Shown here one piece after another: positions 35,259 to 43,939 of a DNA stretch of 64,000 nucleotides (positions within the stretch are counted from its first letter, which is position 1; each line of letters begins with the position of its first letter). Both the position numbers and the translations under genes were made by a program. The notes under the pieces were generated by a model. It was not told the origin of the DNA, made no database searches, and saw only the letters and a program-made list of their open reading frames with translations. Where the stretch lies: the NCBI GenBank assembly GCA_045538735.1, contig JAZSRY010000013.1:62001-126000 (forward strand). Reading direction: 5' to 3'. Source of the DNA: SIG459 sp045538735 (GTDB taxonomy: Bacteria > Bacillota > Clostridia > Oscillospirales > Oscillospiraceae).

Positions 35259-36509
35259 TTATCGGGCGGAAACAGTCTTTGCAAAACCGCCGTTTTGCTG
35301 ACGATATTGCTTGGGTGTGATTGAAGTATATTTTTTGAAGATTTTAGTAAAATAATTGTCGTCCTGAATGCCGCAGCGCTGTCCCACAACCGAAATAGGC
35401 AGGTCAGTTGATCCCAGAAGATATATAGCGTGCTCCACTCGTTTTTGGTTAACATAATCCGTGAGAGTTTTGCCGGTCTCCCTCTTGAACAGGCTTGAGA
35501 GGTAGCTGGCGTTTACGTTTAGAGCCTCGGCGTTGGCCTTGAGGCTCAGGTCTGCGGTCAGATCGAAGTCCACCCGAGCGATTATGTACTGCACCAGCTG
35601 GGAATAGTTTGTGGTGGCATGGTTTTTCACCAGTAAGCAGTATTTCTTTGCCATATCCTGCCAAAGCTTCATAAATTCATCCAATGCGGAGGTGTTTTCA
35701 ATTTTTCGGGCAAACTGGGAGGAAAGGCGGTCAATGTGCAGCGGATGAACTCCGCCATTTTCCACGGCTTTTCGCATAAGGGTATTCAGTATAATGGAGT
35801 AGTTTTTGATATTTCGCAGGGGAGTTGTGCGATTTTCCAAAGCTGCACGGCTGAAATTGGAGAGCATTATGCTTGCTCTGTGAGTGCGGCCCTGAGAAAT
35901 GGCTTCAATGAACTGATTCTCTGCGTAATAGTGCTGCTCAATCCTGCGAACTGTGTATAAAATGTCCTCCTGAACCTGCGTTTCCGGCGGTGATGAAAGA
36001 GGAATAAAGCTTTCGGGAATTCCGCTTACTATCTCTTCTGTGGTGAACTGGTGCAGTCCCCATACACGCTCTGCAAGACTGTTTAATGCGGCTGAAATGA
36101 TTCTCTCATTGGGCATATACGGTACGCTGCGGAAATGATTTTCCAGAATAGGAGTCCATTGCCTGTTTATGCCGTTATCCTCAATAAAGCGGTCTATCCA
36201 TGTCTGGTCCTTCTCCTCCCTAAGGTATGGGCCAACTACCAGAACAGTGGTCTCATCAAACTCGGGTAAGAGCATAAGGGCAAAGGAGCAGGAAAATTCA
36301 TCGGTCACCCTGTAAATAATCCTTTCCTTCATGTTCTCACGCATGCGATCTTCTATGGTTTTGGGAAGTCTGGAGCCAAAAATTTTGCTGCGCAGCCCAA
36401 GGTCTGTTTTCATTATCACATCTTCCATTGCCGGCAGGATTGTGATCTTCAGATTGAACTGGGATAATATGCTGCGGAATATATTCAGTTCGGCTTCGTA
36501 TGTAAGCAT
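35259..36509 (-). CDS. AraC-family regulator with a long N-terminal sensor
   Basis: A 416-residue protein with a typical AraC C-terminal helix-turn-helix pair (LSLKANAEALNVNASYLSSLFKRE and CGIQDDNYFTKIFKKYTSITPKQYR, about residues 310-405). The first 300 residues are soluble and do not match a sensor domain I recognise. It is divergent from the GPH symporter gene and probably regulates symporter and GH2 expression. The effector is unknown. Confidence 0.85.
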   Translation of the reverse strand: MLTYEAELNIFRSILSQFNLKITILPAMEDVIMKTDLGLRSKIFGSRLPKTIEDRMRENMKERIIYRVTDEFSCSFALMLLPEFDETTVLVVGPYLREEKDQTWIDRFIEDNGINRQWTPILENHFRSVPYMPNERIISAALNSLAERVWGLHQFTTEEIVSGIPESFIPLSSPPETQVQEDILYTVRRIEQHYYAENQFIEAISQGRTHRASIMLSNFSRAALENRTTPLRNIKNYSIILNTLMRKAVENGGVHPLHIDRLSSQFARKIENTSALDEFMKLWQDMAKKYCLLVKNHATTNYSQLVQYIIARVDFDLTADLSLKANAEALNVNASYLSSLFKRETGKTLTDYVNQKRVEHAIYLLGSTDLPISVVGQRCGIQDDNYFTKIFKKYTSITPKQYRQQNGGFAKTVSAR

Positions 36510-36655
36510 TTTCCAAGTCTCCCTTATTAATATTGCTGACGGTCTTTCGCATAATAGAAGGTAGAAAAATTAACAGTCTAATTTTTGTATATTATCGTAC
36601 AAATTTTGTCGAAATACAAGTGGGAACAAAAAAATTGCTAAAGCAAACAAAAATT

Positions 36656-36678
36656 ATTCTATCAATTTTGGATAGAAT
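36656..36678. promoter_or_regulatory. Inverted repeat upstream of the GPH symporter
   Basis: ATTCTATC (36656-36663) and GATAGAAT (36671-36678), 7 nt apart, form a perfect inverted repeat in the 236-bp gap between the AraC gene and the symporter. A smaller TTGCT/AGCAA repeat lies at 36635-36646. Both are operator candidates; the rest of the gap shows nothing I can call. Confidence 0.35.
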
Positions 36679-36745
36679 GTCATAAAATAATCAGTATGGT
36701 ATTTCTGAATACGGAAGCCAAAAATGAAAGGAATGAGATGCAAAA

Positions 36746-38206
36746 ATGAGCAAAAAATCACTCCGCCCCTTTGGTTTCAGGGACAAGCTGGGCTATATGT
36801 TCGGTGACTTCGGCAATGACTTCACCTTCATCCTGTCCACCATGATCCTGATGAAGTTCTATACCGACGTTATGGGCATTTCCGCCTCACTTGTCGGTAC
36901 CATTATGATGCTTGCCCGTTTTGTTGACGCCGTTACCGACGTTACCATGGGCCGTATCTGCGACCGCGGCCGTGTTACCGCCGCAGGTAAGTTCAAACCC
37001 TGGCTTTTGCGGATGTGTGTGCCTGTGGCCATCGCTTCCTTCCTTATGTATGCCCCCGGTCTCAGCTCCGGTGTTGCAAGCAGCTGGTCTTTCGGTGCAA
37101 GATTAGGCTGGCTCATAGTTACCTATCTTCTCTGGGGCAGCTTCTGCTATACCGGCATAAACATTCCCTACGGTTCTATGGCTTCTGCTGTTTCCGCAGA
37201 GCCCGGCGACCGCCAGAGCCTCTCCACCTTCCGCACCCTCGGCGGAACTCTTGCAGGTATCTTCATCGGTATCGGCCTTCCCCTTATTGCTTATGACAAG
37301 ATCCCCCTTGCAGACGGTACCACTCAGGATGTTATCAACGGCAGCAAAACTGCTATCGCAGCCGGCGTGTTCTCCATCCTTGCAATAGTTTGCTACATTC
37401 TTTGCTACAAGATGGTCTCTGAGCGTGTCATTCCCGAGTCCGGCACCAAGGAGAAGACCGTTTCTGTTGGCCGGATGATCAAGAGTGCATTCACCAACAG
37501 AGCACTTCTTTCCATCATTGTTGCTTCCGTTGTTATGCTTCTTGCTCAGCTCACCATGCAGAATATGGTGGCATACGTTTATCCCGACTATTTCAATGCC
37601 GCAAAGCTTCAGAGCCTTGGCTCCATGGTTATGGTTGTCGGCATGTTTATTGCCGCTGCTGTGGCAAAGCCCCTTGCTAATAAGTTCGGCAAGGCCGAGG
37701 TCAGCGCTGTTACCTCTGTTATTGGCGCCGTTATCTGCATCATCACCTGGGTTGTTATCCCTATAATCTACAAAAACCCTGCAAGCTCCGGAATTGCTGT
37801 TTACGTCTATATGATATTTACGGCTCTTTTCTGGCTCTTCCTCGGAGTGTTCTCCATGGTATGCTGGGCTCTCATCACCGACGTTATCGATTATTCCGAG
37901 CTCAAGAATGGCAAGCGTGAGGACGGCAGTGTGTACGCAATGTATTCCTTCGCCCGTAAGTGCGGTCAGGCTCTTGCCTCCGGCGTTTCCGGATGGCTCC
38001 TTGATGCCATTAAATATAACGAGCATGCCCTCACTCAGGGAGTTGCACAGACTCAGGCTGTTAAGGACGGCATTTTCACCATTTCCAACGTTGTTCCCGC
38101 AATCGGACTCGTTCTTCTTGCAGCTGTCCTCTGGTTCTGGTATCCCCTCCACAAGAAGCAGGTTGACGCCAACGTCGCTGCTCTGAAGGAAAAGCACGGC
38201 AGATAA
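36746..38206 (+). CDS. GPH-family glycoside/hexuronide:cation symporter
   Basis: A 486-residue twelve-span major-facilitator protein of the glycoside-pentoside-hexuronide family. The start LGYMFGDFGNDFTFILST and the DAVTDVTMGRICDRG motif near residue 60 are diagnostic. Such carriers import melibiose, xylosides or glucuronides with Na+ or H+. In this locus, next to a GH2 hydrolase and uxaC, a glucuronide is the likely cargo. Codons are strongly biased (mostly GTT, ATC, CTT), suggesting high expression. Confidence 0.9.
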   Translation: MSKKSLRPFGFRDKLGYMFGDFGNDFTFILSTMILMKFYTDVMGISASLVGTIMMLARFVDAVTDVTMGRICDRGRVTAAGKFKPWLLRMCVPVAIASFLMYAPGLSSGVASSWSFGARLGWLIVTYLLWGSFCYTGINIPYGSMASAVSAEPGDRQSLSTFRTLGGTLAGIFIGIGLPLIAYDKIPLADGTTQDVINGSKTAIAAGVFSILAIVCYILCYKMVSERVIPESGTKEKTVSVGRMIKSAFTNRALLSIIVASVVMLLAQLTMQNMVAYVYPDYFNAAKLQSLGSMVMVVGMFIAAAVAKPLANKFGKAEVSAVTSVIGAVICIITWVVIPIIYKNPASSGIAVYVYMIFTALFWLFLGVFSMVCWALITDVIDYSELKNGKREDGSVYAMYSFARKCGQALASGVSGWLLDAIKYNEHALTQGVAQTQAVKDGIFTISNVVPAIGLVLLAAVLWFWYPLHKKQVDANVAALKEKHGR

Positions 38207-38234
38207 GTCAGTCAAATAATTCATAAGTTCTGTG

Positions 38235-38268
38235 GCGTGTGGCGAAAAACGCCATGCGCCCCTTTTTA
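38235..38268 (+). terminator. Terminator-like hairpin between symporter and GH2 genes
   Basis: An 11-bp stem with two G-U pairs (38235-38245 with 38251-38261, A5 loop) followed by T5 (38264-38268), located between two same-strand genes. It may set a lower level of the downstream glycosidase. Confidence 0.7.
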
Positions 38269-38290
38269 ATTCATAAAGGAGAATTTTAAC

Positions 38291-40540
38291 TTGAGAACTG
38301 TAGTTAATTTCAACAGAAAATGGGCGTTTACAAAGCGCTGCACCGAACTGCCCACCGCACTTCCTCTGGATTGGGACTTTGTGAATGTTCCCCATTGCTG
38401 GAATGCCATTGACGGCCAGGACGGCGATAACGATTATTGGAGAGGCACCGGCTGGTATGTAAAGAGCTTTATGAAAAGCGAGCTGCCTAAGGCAGAGCGC
38501 TATTATCTGGAGCTTCGCGGCACCAACTCCTCAGCAGATGTTTATCTCAACGGCAAGGCTCTTGCTCATCATGATGGCGGCTATTCCACCTGGAGAGTTG
38601 ACCTCACCGAGGCAATGGAAGAGCAGAATCTTCTTGTTATTACCGTTGATAACACTGCTAACGACAGAGTTTATCCCCAGATGGCAGACTTCACCTTCTA
38701 CGGCGGTATGTACCGCGATGTAAATCTCATCTGTGTTCCCGAGAGCCACTTTGACCTTGATTATTTTGGCGGCTGCGGTATTGCCGTAACTCCCGAAATC
38801 TTCGGTGCAGATGCAAAGGTTAAAATCGATGCGTATGTAACTAACGGCAAGCTTGGCCAGTCCATCCGCTATACTGTTTCTTCCCGCTGCGGCTGCAAGA
38901 AGTTCACTGCCGAATCTTCCGATACCACCGCAGTTGTTGATATTCCCAATGTTCACCTTTGGCACGGACGCAAGGACCCCTATCTCTATACCGCAACCGT
39001 AGAACTTCTTGAAGACGGCGAAGTTATCGACAGCGTTTCCACCCGCTTTGGCTGCCGTACCTTCAAAATCGACCCCGAAAAGGGCTTCATTCTCAACGGC
39101 GAAGAGTATCCTCTCCGCGGCGTAAGCCGTCATCAGGATCGCTGGGGCTTTGGTAACGCACTGCTTCCTGAGCATCACGAGGAAGATATGGATCTTATCT
39201 GCGAGGTGGGCTGCACTACCATTCGCCTTGCTCACTATCAGCATGACCAGTATTTCTACGATCTCTGCGATGAGCGCGGTCTTGTTATCTGGGCTGAGAT
39301 TCCCTATATCTCCAAGCACATGCCTACCGGCCGCGAGAATACTATCAGCCAGATGAAGGAACTTATAGTCCAGAACTATAACCATCCCTCCATCGTTGTT
39401 TGGGGTCTCAGCAATGAGATCAGCATAGGCGGCTCCACCGAGGATCTGCTGGAGAACCACCGCATCCTCAATGATCTCTGCCATGAGATGGACAAGACCC
39501 GTCTTACCACGATTGCAGCGGTCTCTATGTGCAAAATGGATGATCCTTATCTCCAGATTCCCGATGTGGTTTCCTATAACCACTATTTCGGCTGGTATGG
39601 CGGGGAAACTTCTATGAACGGCCCTTGGTTCGATAAGTTCCACGCAAAGCACCCCAACATTCCCATCGGCTGCTCCGAGTATGGCTGCGAGGCTCTTAAC
39701 TGGCATACCTCCAACCCTGTACAGGGCGACTACACCGAAGAGTATCAGGCATATTATCATGAAGAGCTCATCAAGCAGTTCTTCTCCCGCAAGTATCTCT
39801 GGGCCACCCATGTCTGGAATATGTTCGACTTTGGCGCCGATGCCCGTAATGAGGGCGGCGAAAACGGCCAGAACCACAAGGGACTTGTAACCTTCGACCG
39901 CAAGTATAAGAAGGACAGCTTCTATGCCTATAAGGCATGGCTTTCCGATGAGCCTTTTGTACATCTCTGCGGCAAGCGCTATATTGACCGTGTTGAGGAT
40001 GTGACTAAGGTCACCGTATACTCCAATCAGAACGAAGTTGAGCTTTTTGTCAACGGCGAGAGCCTGGGCAAAAAGACCGCTCCCGACCACTTCTTCTACT
40101 TTGATGTTCCCAATGTGGGCACCTCCAAGCTGGAAGCTGTTGCCGGTGACTGCCGTGATGAGAGCGTTATCAACAAAGTTGAAACCTTCAACGAGAGCTA
40201 TCGCCTCGTCGAGAAGGGCGCAATCCTCAACTGGTTCGATATCGATGCTCCCGAGGGTTACTTCTCCCTCAACGATAAGATGGGTGACATCATGGGCACC
40301 ATACGCGGAAAGATGCTCTTTATGGGTCTTGCTGCCAAGATGATGGGCGGCAAGAAGGGCGAAGGCGGCGGCATGAAGGCTGCAGGCTTCGATGTCACTC
40401 CCGATATGATGAGCATGATGAACGGCTTCACTGTTCTCCGTCTTGTTACCCTCATGGGCGGCATGATGGATGTGAAATTCAGCAAGGAAGAGCTCCTTGA
40501 CCTGAATGCAAAGCTCAATAAGATTAAGAAAAAAGACTAA
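38291..40540 (+). CDS. Glycoside hydrolase family 2, probable beta-glucuronidase or beta-galactosidase
   Basis: A 749-residue GH2 enzyme with the jelly-roll domain (DFVNVPHCWNA near residue 33), Ig-like domain and TIM barrel holding the acid/base Glu in VVWGLSNEISIG near 370 and the nucleophile Glu in GCSEYGCEA near 462. NHKG near 535 fits the Asn-x-Lys pattern seen in beta-glucuronidases but also occurs in some beta-galactosidases. The last 100 residues form a Met/Gly-rich tail beyond the usual fold. The start is TTG after AAAGGAG. No signal peptide is seen, so it works on imported substrate, matching the symporter. The uronate context favours glucuronidase. Confidence 0.85.
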   Translation: MRTVVNFNRKWAFTKRCTELPTALPLDWDFVNVPHCWNAIDGQDGDNDYWRGTGWYVKSFMKSELPKAERYYLELRGTNSSADVYLNGKALAHHDGGYSTWRVDLTEAMEEQNLLVITVDNTANDRVYPQMADFTFYGGMYRDVNLICVPESHFDLDYFGGCGIAVTPEIFGADAKVKIDAYVTNGKLGQSIRYTVSSRCGCKKFTAESSDTTAVVDIPNVHLWHGRKDPYLYTATVELLEDGEVIDSVSTRFGCRTFKIDPEKGFILNGEEYPLRGVSRHQDRWGFGNALLPEHHEEDMDLICEVGCTTIRLAHYQHDQYFYDLCDERGLVIWAEIPYISKHMPTGRENTISQMKELIVQNYNHPSIVVWGLSNEISIGGSTEDLLENHRILNDLCHEMDKTRLTTIAAVSMCKMDDPYLQIPDVVSYNHYFGWYGGETSMNGPWFDKFHAKHPNIPIGCSEYGCEALNWHTSNPVQGDYTEEYQAYYHEELIKQFFSRKYLWATHVWNMFDFGADARNEGGENGQNHKGLVTFDRKYKKDSFYAYKAWLSDEPFVHLCGKRYIDRVEDVTKVTVYSNQNEVELFVNGESLGKKTAPDHFFYFDVPNVGTSKLEAVAGDCRDESVINKVETFNESYRLVEKGAILNWFDIDAPEGYFSLNDKMGDIMGTIRGKMLFMGLAAKMMGGKKGEGGGMKAAGFDVTPDMMSMMNGFTVLRLVTLMGGMMDVKFSKEELLDLNAKLNKIKKKD

Positions 40541-40543
40541 AAT

Positions 40544-40580
40544 AAAAAATCCCGAAGCCTCTCGGTTTCGGGATTTTTTT
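40544..40580. terminator. Bidirectional terminator, GH2 and nuclease genes
   Basis: A 13-bp stem (40544-40556 with 40567-40579) with A-run and T-run arms, between convergent genes. Confidence 0.88.
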
Positions 40581-40590
40581 ATTACAGAAT

Positions 40591-41562
40591 TTAAGGCTCG
40601 CATTGACTGCAGGGCTCAAAGCCCTGAATAAGGAGCAACTCTCGGCTGCCGCTGAATTCCTGCCGGTTTTTCTCGCTCATACTGTTAGCACCGGAGCAGG
40701 AGGGAAGATGGAATTTCTTCGAGTTTGTGTTCAAAACAAAGTCCTGGACTTCACCTTCCGTGAAGGCGTTTTCGTCCATACGGCTTTCACCGGTGGCATA
40801 GTCAATTATAACTCCGGGCTGAACATTGTAGCAGTATACATTGAAGCAGATACCGTCGCCCTCATCCTCAACGCTGTAAGCTTCCATCTGCACGCCGCGG
40901 GCAACAAGCTCATTGTCAGTAAAAATGGGAGTTACGCGGTAGAGGACATGGTTGCCCGTTTCCTTAACATAGTCGGCAACCATATTTTCAAAGGGAAGCA
41001 TACCTTCTACGTTTACATAACGTGTTCCGGTTATGAGGTTCAGTTCGTTTGCGTTTTCGCCCGTGAGCTGGAATCCGATAAGGTGGCAGCGGTTATAGAG
41101 GTATTCTCCGTCAACAAATGAATAGGGGACATTCACCCAGCCGGAAGGCTTCACGTGGCTTATGCTCTCTCTGGGCTCTGTGGGCATAAGCTCCTGACCT
41201 ACGCAGGCCATGGTAACGCCGCAGCGCCCCAGATCGTCAAGAGGGCTGAAATATTCGAAAGCCTTTGTTGTTATCTCCTCTTCGGTGAAAGAGGGGGTGT
41301 TGCCATTTATTATACAATAGGCTTCGCCTGAAAATTCGGGAACTGAGTCAACGCTGATAGTTTGAACAGCGTCTCCGCCGGGCTCAAGAGAAGCTTCGGG
41401 AGAGGGTGTCGGGGTGATAAGAGCTTGACTTGCGGTGGGAGTGGGGGCGACGGGGGGCGCGGGTTCTTCAGCTGGGCTCTGCTGTATAATTATATAGATT
41501 ATGATGAGAACGAGAAGGGGCAGCAGCGCCTTCAATATCTTGCCTGCCTTTTTCTTACTCAC
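40591..41562 (-). CDS. Membrane-anchored DNA/RNA non-specific endonuclease
   Basis: A 323-residue protein. The GTG at 41562 is preceded by AAGGAGG at an 8-base gap, which decides the start over an ATG 30 bases upstream. An N-terminal membrane segment (LLPLLVLIIIYIII) is followed by a Pro/Thr-rich linker and a beta-beta-alpha-metal nuclease domain with the catalytic YLYNRCHLIGFQLTG near 165 and NELNLITGTRYVNVEGM. The C-terminal 45 residues add a small domain with two Cys clusters (LPSCSG and EPCSQCE), likely metal binding. It may degrade external DNA for nutrition or uptake. It overlaps the preceding gene by 8 bp. Confidence 0.85.
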   Translation of the reverse strand: MSKKKAGKILKALLPLLVLIIIYIIIQQSPAEEPAPPVAPTPTASQALITPTPSPEASLEPGGDAVQTISVDSVPEFSGEAYCIINGNTPSFTEEEITTKAFEYFSPLDDLGRCGVTMACVGQELMPTEPRESISHVKPSGWVNVPYSFVDGEYLYNRCHLIGFQLTGENANELNLITGTRYVNVEGMLPFENMVADYVKETGNHVLYRVTPIFTDNELVARGVQMEAYSVEDEGDGICFNVYCYNVQPGVIIDYATGESRMDENAFTEGEVQDFVLNTNSKKFHLPSCSGANSMSEKNRQEFSGSRELLLIQGFEPCSQCEP

Positions 41563-41962
41563 GGATATATACCTCCTTGGTAATTTTTTCATGGGAGGAG
41601 CCGGGGAATTCGCCTTCGGAAAGTTTTTTCCACTTGCTCAGGTCAATATCAAACTTAACATCGGACTGATAGCGCCGATTCCAGCGGTAAAGATTGATTT
41701 TGTCGACCTTTTCCTCAAAGGCTGATGGGGAGGAAAACTCAACGAAGCAAAATTCATCTTCCGCAGCTGCTTCCCAGGGAGCTTCGGAAGCAGCGATTTG
41801 TGCATCGGTGTTGGCGAAAAGGGAAGCAGAGCGCTGAAGCATATGGATAAGCTTTCCGTCTGCCTCTTTAACAAGATCCTCATATAAGTGTGAGTCGCGG
41901 CTCTGCCTGCGTCCGAAAAAGGCCATACCCATTATGTCGTCTACGCAGCAAACAAGTGTCAT
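41555..41962 (-). CDS. Uncharacterised 135-residue protein
   Basis: I do not recognise a functional family. The protein starts MTLVCCVDDIMGMAFFGRRQ, then has a SRDSHLYEDLVKEADGKL segment, and is soluble with no signal peptide. The opening CCVDD-GMxFxGRRQSRD pattern recalls short proteins that accompany nucleases in Clostridia, but this is memory of pattern only. It is co-translated with the nuclease (8-bp overlap) and so may regulate or support it. Confidence 0.6.
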   Translation of the reverse strand: MTLVCCVDDIMGMAFFGRRQSRDSHLYEDLVKEADGKLIHMLQRSASLFANTDAQIAASEAPWEAAAEDEFCFVEFSSPSAFEEKVDKINLYRWNRRYQSDVKFDIDLSKWKKLSEGEFPGSSHEKITKEVYIRE

Positions 41963-42083
41963 AATTTATCTCCTGCAACAAGTACTAGTGATTCGTTGGT
42001 ATGATTATAACAAGAAATTGTATATACTTCAATGATTTTAGTCAGCAAGTGTGAAAAAATGACGAAAGTATTCGGAATAGCGC

Positions 42084-42112
42084 TTGAAAAAAGAAAAGCC
42101 TTGTGATAAAAT
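42084..42112 (+). promoter_or_regulatory. Promoter of the cupin gene
   Basis: TTGAAA (42084-42089) and TAAAAT (42107-42112) with 17 bp between, each 5/6 to the vegetative consensus, 39 bp before the start codon. Confidence 0.65.
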
Positions 42113-42151
42113 TTTTCCATCCAAAAATTAATTTTGAAAGGAAGTTATTCC

Positions 42152-42514
42152 ATGTCTTACAAAGTAACCCGCGCTAATGAAGCTGTTAAGTACGAAGCTC
42201 CCGGCCATTTCGACGTTCGCACCACCCGTCTGCACAATCCCGCAGAGGTCAACGGCGGTTCCATCGTTCACGGCCTTTCTCATTTCCTTCCTGGCGGCGG
42301 CGCTGATGTTGCTCCCGCAAACTTCGAAATGATTTACTACATCATCTCCGGCGAAATGACCGTCACCCTCTTTGACGATGCTGACGTCGAGACCAAGTAT
42401 GTCCTCAAGGCCGGCGACTCTGTCCACTTCGGCAAGGGCACCAAGCGCGGCTGCCTGAACACCGGCATTGAGTCTGCTCAGATGATGACCATCATGATCA
42501 AGCCCCAGGCATAA
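42152..42514 (+). CDS. Small cupin-domain protein
   Basis: A 120-residue single cupin barrel. The cupin segments are FEMIYYIISGEMTVTLFD near 55 and KAGDSVHFGKGTKRGCLNTG near 90. Metal ligands are partly lost compared with classic cupins (few His), so an enzyme role is uncertain. It has its own strong promoter and highly biased codons, which imply abundant expression as a one-gene unit. The ATG at 42152 follows AAAGGAAG. Substrate unknown. Confidence 0.8.
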   Translation: MSYKVTRANEAVKYEAPGHFDVRTTRLHNPAEVNGGSIVHGLSHFLPGGGADVAPANFEMIYYIISGEMTVTLFDDADVETKYVLKAGDSVHFGKGTKRGCLNTGIESAQMMTIMIKPQA

Positions 42515-42535
42515 GTTTACATAACTTATATAAAT

Positions 42536-42572
42536 AATCGGCACTGCAGTAATGCGGTGCCGATTATTTTTT
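42536..42572. terminator. Bidirectional terminator, cupin and SpoVB-like genes
   Basis: A 13-bp stem with one G-U pair (42536-42548 with 42553-42565, GTAA loop) followed by a T-tract. Confidence 0.85.
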
Positions 42573-43884
42573 ATTGCTTTCTTCTGCATATCCATATAAG
42601 TCTGCTCATACTCAGGCAGAAATTGAAGCACTCGCAGAAGAACAAAATGAAGATATATCCTCCCAAAGCGTAGCGGGGGATGAGGATGATAACAAACAAG
42701 ACCCCGAGAGCAGCCTCGCAGACATTGAAAATCATGGAATGCAGCATTTGCCCAAGACCCTTTAGGCAGCCGTCAGTTATGATATCCATATACATAATGG
42801 GAATCAAAAGCGCAAAAATTCTTATGTAGCGCCCTGCTTCAAGGCTCTTGTAAACCGCAACGCCCAATTCCTCCGACATGCAGAACATAAAAAGTCCAAC
42901 GGCAAGGGAAAATAACAAGGTGGCTTTCAGCAGCGATTTGACCGTTGAGCGCACCCGTGCCATATCACCGGAAACCTGCGCTGCGGTAAGCTCGGAAATA
43001 CTCAGCTCGGCCGCCGCGGTCAATATGCAGGAGGGAAAGGTGATAACGGGAAAAACCATACCGCCTATTACTCCGTAGCCCGACAGTGCCGCTTGCGCAC
43101 TCATACCGCTTACGCGTAATTTTCGTGGAATAAGCAGGTTTTCAAGGCTTGTAAGAGAAACTCTCGCGTATGCGGAAAGACCCAAGGGAAGGGCGATTTT
43201 AAGCATTCTGGATGATAATCCGGCAACATAGATGTCCGTTTTACCTTTCGGCTTGAGTGCGAGATAGGTGAGAAGACTTATTGCAAAAGAGCCGGCATCC
43301 GCTATCACATTGCTTTTTGCAATGGCAGCGCAGCATTGCTCCAGATTTCCACCCTCAACCTTTGAAAGGAAAAGCACCGCGCAGCCGATATTAATAAGCT
43401 GTTCAAGTATCTGGATCACAGAGGCCTGAATAACCTTTTTGTTAGCGATGAACCATCCGCTGAAAACGGAGGAGAGGGAGACAAAGGGCATGCAAAGGGA
43501 GAGGGTACGAAGGCTTAAAACAGTTCTTGCATCCCTTATCCAGATAAAACCGATTTTTTCCGCGCCGAAGAACATAAGGGCAAATGCCGCTGTTCCGAAG
43601 ACCGATGCGTATGCAAGGCAGCAGCCAACTGCTCCCACGGCTCCACGCGGCCTGCCCAGTCCCAGCTCCTCGCTGACAAGGCGTGTGGAGGTAAAGCGTA
43701 TTCCCGAAATAGCAAAGGTTGCGCATAGAGCGTTCACACTGGCTATGAGCTGAAAAAGGCCGATACCGTCTGAGCCCACTCGCCCCGCCAGCCATACCTG
43801 ATAACTAAGGCCTACGCAGCGCATGATAATTCCCGACAAAGTCAGAATAACCGTGTTTTGCAGCAGTTTTTTTAATCCGGACAT
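42571..43884 (-). CDS. SpoVB-like polysaccharide/lipid flippase
   Basis: A 437-residue membrane protein with about twelve to fourteen segments, of the MVF/MOP group that includes SpoVB and MurJ. The opening LLQNTVILTLSGIIMRCVGLSYQVWLAGRVG and IGLFQLIASV are typical of SpoVB. Such proteins flip lipid-linked precursors, in SpoVB for spore cortex. Its ribosome site GGAGG is buried in a 16-bp hairpin (see that entry). It lies downstream of recG on the same strand. Confidence 0.85.
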   Translation of the reverse strand: MSGLKKLLQNTVILTLSGIIMRCVGLSYQVWLAGRVGSDGIGLFQLIASVNALCATFAISGIRFTSTRLVSEELGLGRPRGAVGAVGCCLAYASVFGTAAFALMFFGAEKIGFIWIRDARTVLSLRTLSLCMPFVSLSSVFSGWFIANKKVIQASVIQILEQLINIGCAVLFLSKVEGGNLEQCCAAIAKSNVIADAGSFAISLLTYLALKPKGKTDIYVAGLSSRMLKIALPLGLSAYARVSLTSLENLLIPRKLRVSGMSAQAALSGYGVIGGMVFPVITFPSCILTAAAELSISELTAAQVSGDMARVRSTVKSLLKATLLFSLAVGLFMFCMSEELGVAVYKSLEAGRYIRIFALLIPIMYMDIITDGCLKGLGQMLHSMIFNVCEAALGVLFVIILIPRYALGGYIFILFFCECFNFCLSMSRLIWICRRKQ

Positions 43885-43889
43885 AAAGG

Positions 43890-43927
43890 AACCTCCGCAT
43901 ATACTCAGACAAGTATATGCGGAGGTT
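43890..43927 (-). promoter_or_regulatory. 16-bp hairpin holding the SpoVB-like gene's ribosome site
   Basis: A perfect 16-bp stem (43890-43905 with 43912-43927, 6-nt loop) lies between recG and the SpoVB-like gene. Read on the minus strand, its 3' arm contains GGAGG exactly 7 bases before the ATG at 43884. It could be the recG terminator, but the following TTCCTTT is a poor T-tract, so translational masking is possible. Confidence 0.6.
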
Positions 43928-43939
43928 TTTGCCGCTTAT

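Noticed and set aside
27243..40540. A classical glucuronate locus with uxuA and kdgA
   Set aside because: No gene here shows mannonate dehydratase or KDPG aldolase features; they are absent from this locus.
38531..40603. A 690-codon minus-strand open frame opposite the GH2 gene
   Set aside because: Produced by strongly biased codons of the GH2 gene; no ribosome site and no recognisable domain.
41562..41592. An ATG at 41592 as the nuclease start
   Set aside because: The GTG at 41562 has AAGGAGG at the right distance and overlap with the upstream gene is short.
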